Shown: positions 62,516 to 64,000 of the stretch, in pieces
Numbering within the stretch: position 1 is the stretch's first letter
How the letters are laid out: each line of letters starts with the position of its first letter
Source of the DNA: Dipetalonema caudispina
Lineage: Eukaryota; Nematoda; Chromadorea; Rhabditida; Onchocercidae
NCBI GenBank assembly: GCA_013365325.1
Contig: JABVXV010000054.1
Span: forward strand, 186,001-250,000
DNA length: 64,000 bases
Reading direction: 5' to 3'
Made by a program: the position numbers and the translations under genes
Notes under the pieces: model-generated
What the model saw: the letters and a program-made list of their open reading frames with translations, nothing else
Database searches by the model: none
Told to the model about the DNA's origin: nothing

Positions 62516-64000
62516 ATTCACTGCACTTGAAAATAGTTTTATATGTCGAAATTGGGTAATAGTTCTAGTAAAACGGGAAATATTGCCTATAAGAAATTAA
62601 TTGAAGTTTAACGAAACAAGCAACAGTAGTACGAAGGATACTGGACATACCCATAACAATAAATACGCATTAATGAAGAATTTTTGAAATTTGATCTCTA
62701 AGACTTCACGTAATCTCTTTGCTTAATCCATCGGCTAAAAATTGCTCACTTCAATATAGCTGATATCGTGTTTCAATCATATCACTTGGACCGCCACTCT
62801 GTAGCGGTACAGTCAGGAGTTGAATTCTACATGGACACTAAGGCTTATTATCGATAGCAAACAAAAATTCCAAAATTAAGGAAAAAATTTGGGTATAATC
62901 TGTGATAGTACATCAATGGTTAGAACTTAAAAAAAAGACGAAATTTGGAATTTTTATTATCCAAGAAATAATAAAAAGCATAAAGAATACAAAAATGTAG
63001 GGAATATGTACAAGAAATAACAAAAGCAATCACAGTGAAGAGAAGAAATTGAGCTTGAAAATTGAAGAAAAAATTGAAAATTGAAATTAAAAGAAAAAAA
63101 AAACGTTGGCTTTTTTATCGTTATCAAGAAAAAAGATTACAAAATAACCTTGTGAAACATTGTTAAATTTATGTCCCAAATTTCATAACACCAACATGTA
63201 TTACTGTTACTGTCATCTCATCCATTTCTTTTCTTAACTATATTAGCATATCAGAAGGATGACTGGTGAATAGAGTTTGGAAATGATGTAACAATAAGAG
63301 CTTCAAGCATATCTTTTGCGAAGCCGTCTAACTAGTAATTCTGTGATATTTAATGACTACCCGGGCAAACATCATACCATCTAAAACCTATAGTGAAACA
63401 ATAACTGCGATCTACCTCGTGTCTCATAGAATCACCGTTAATCTGTATATGTGAACTGCATATTTTTAAAACAATGAGCAATTTCTAAGCTTTTACGCTC
63501 ATTCTTATGGTTAATCATCGATATATTTGTGTCATGAAATCCGACCATCACAGCCTCATTAGAGACCAAACGCATATGTGAGTCACTCAAGCATGTTCGA
63601 GAAGTTTGAAACAAGTTGAGAAACAACACTACAATTTCATTCATTCGCTACAACCTCAAGTGTAAACCACTCAAGATCAAATATGATCAAATGATGGCAC
63701 CGTTGATTCCTTTTGAAAGATTAATATACGAACATGCCCGATGTTAAAATTGTTATACCGGATGTCCGCAGGACAAGTGTTCTTTTGTATCATCTCATAA
63801 GCATTACCAAGTCCATGGAAAATGTTACAGTCTGGATTATGAAATACAAAAACATAATTACATTATCCTCCAAAACCCAATATGCAGAACATTTGTCAAC
63901 AGTGTTAACAAAAATTATCAGTAAAATCAAGTAAATGCAATCACATTAGCAAGACCTGCATGAATCTGCGAATTTTCTAGTGATGATCATTTTTTCGTTA
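62516..64000. other. Right-hand spacer
   Basis: AT-rich and A-rich. Near 63748-63919 two plus frames are open at once; one reads CYTGCPQDKC and carries a Cys/His-rich pattern for 57 codons between stops, with no recognised family. The window ends before any gene could be confirmed. Confidence 0.5.

Noticed and set aside
63734..63934. 66-codon plus frame and an overlapping Cys/His-rich frame (CYTGCPQDKC)
   Set aside because: A zinc-finger-like reading is tempting but has only 57 codons between stops and no family match; too near the window edge.
1..64000. CRISPR arrays, bacterial operons, rRNA and tRNA genes, intact transposons, endosymbiont insertions
   Set aside because: None seen on reading both strands; the content is ordinary intron-bearing nematode DNA. 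A tRNA scan and a translated transposon/Wolbachia search would be decisive and were not possible here.

Overview
The window is nuclear DNA of a parasitic nematode, most likely a filarial worm (spirurid, clade III); the species cannot be read from it. The reasons are strong AT richness, split genes with introns of about 100-700 bp, TTTCAG-type 3' splice sites, and acceptor-like sites directly upstream of many start codons, as expected for spliced-leader trans-splicing. The gene set is a conserved housekeeping core plus secreted nematode proteins. All gene models were built by hand from splice signals, phase agreement and protein-family memory; no search was run.

Layout, left to right. 1-7.5 kb: ATG5 (autophagy, +), then about 4 kb of AT-rich spacer with TA microsatellites. 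7.5-14 kb: a secreted two-Kunitz protein with a very long Gln/Arg/Glu-rich tail (+) and a divergent LC8-type dynein light chain (+). 15.5-21.4 kb: three minus-strand genes, namely a secreted Cys-rich protein, an ABHD17-type depalmitoylase and a small unrecognised gene just upstream of it. 22.6-26.7 kb: bifunctional UMP synthase (-). 28.1-30.2 kb: a multi-pass membrane protein with a Bax-inhibitor-like layout (+). 30.5-32.6 kb: CCDC97 (-). 33.6-38.6 kb: ribosomal protein eL20 followed by the 60S assembly factor WDR74/Nsa1 (+, candidate operon). 39.0-48.7 kb: a 26-exon ELP1/IKAP gene (-), the Elongator scaffold. 49.5-54.6 kb: VPS37 (ESCRT-I) and mitochondrial ribosomal protein mL48 (+). 56.4-58.8 kb: a secreted protein made of two copies of a nematode helical unit (+). 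60.0-62.5 kb: two tandem PHPT1/Janus-type phosphohistidine phosphatase genes (-).

The genes do not form one pathway. The common theme is translation (eL20, WDR74, mL48, ELP1 for tRNA wobble modification) and membrane or protein turnover (ATG5, VPS37, ABHD17). I saw no CRISPR array, rRNA or tRNA gene, intact transposon or bacterial insert. The best leads are three irregularities in an otherwise full-length ELP1 (one surplus base at an A8 run, a GC donor and an AC acceptor), an intronic hairpin, exon-level duplications, and the eL20-WDR74 pairing.
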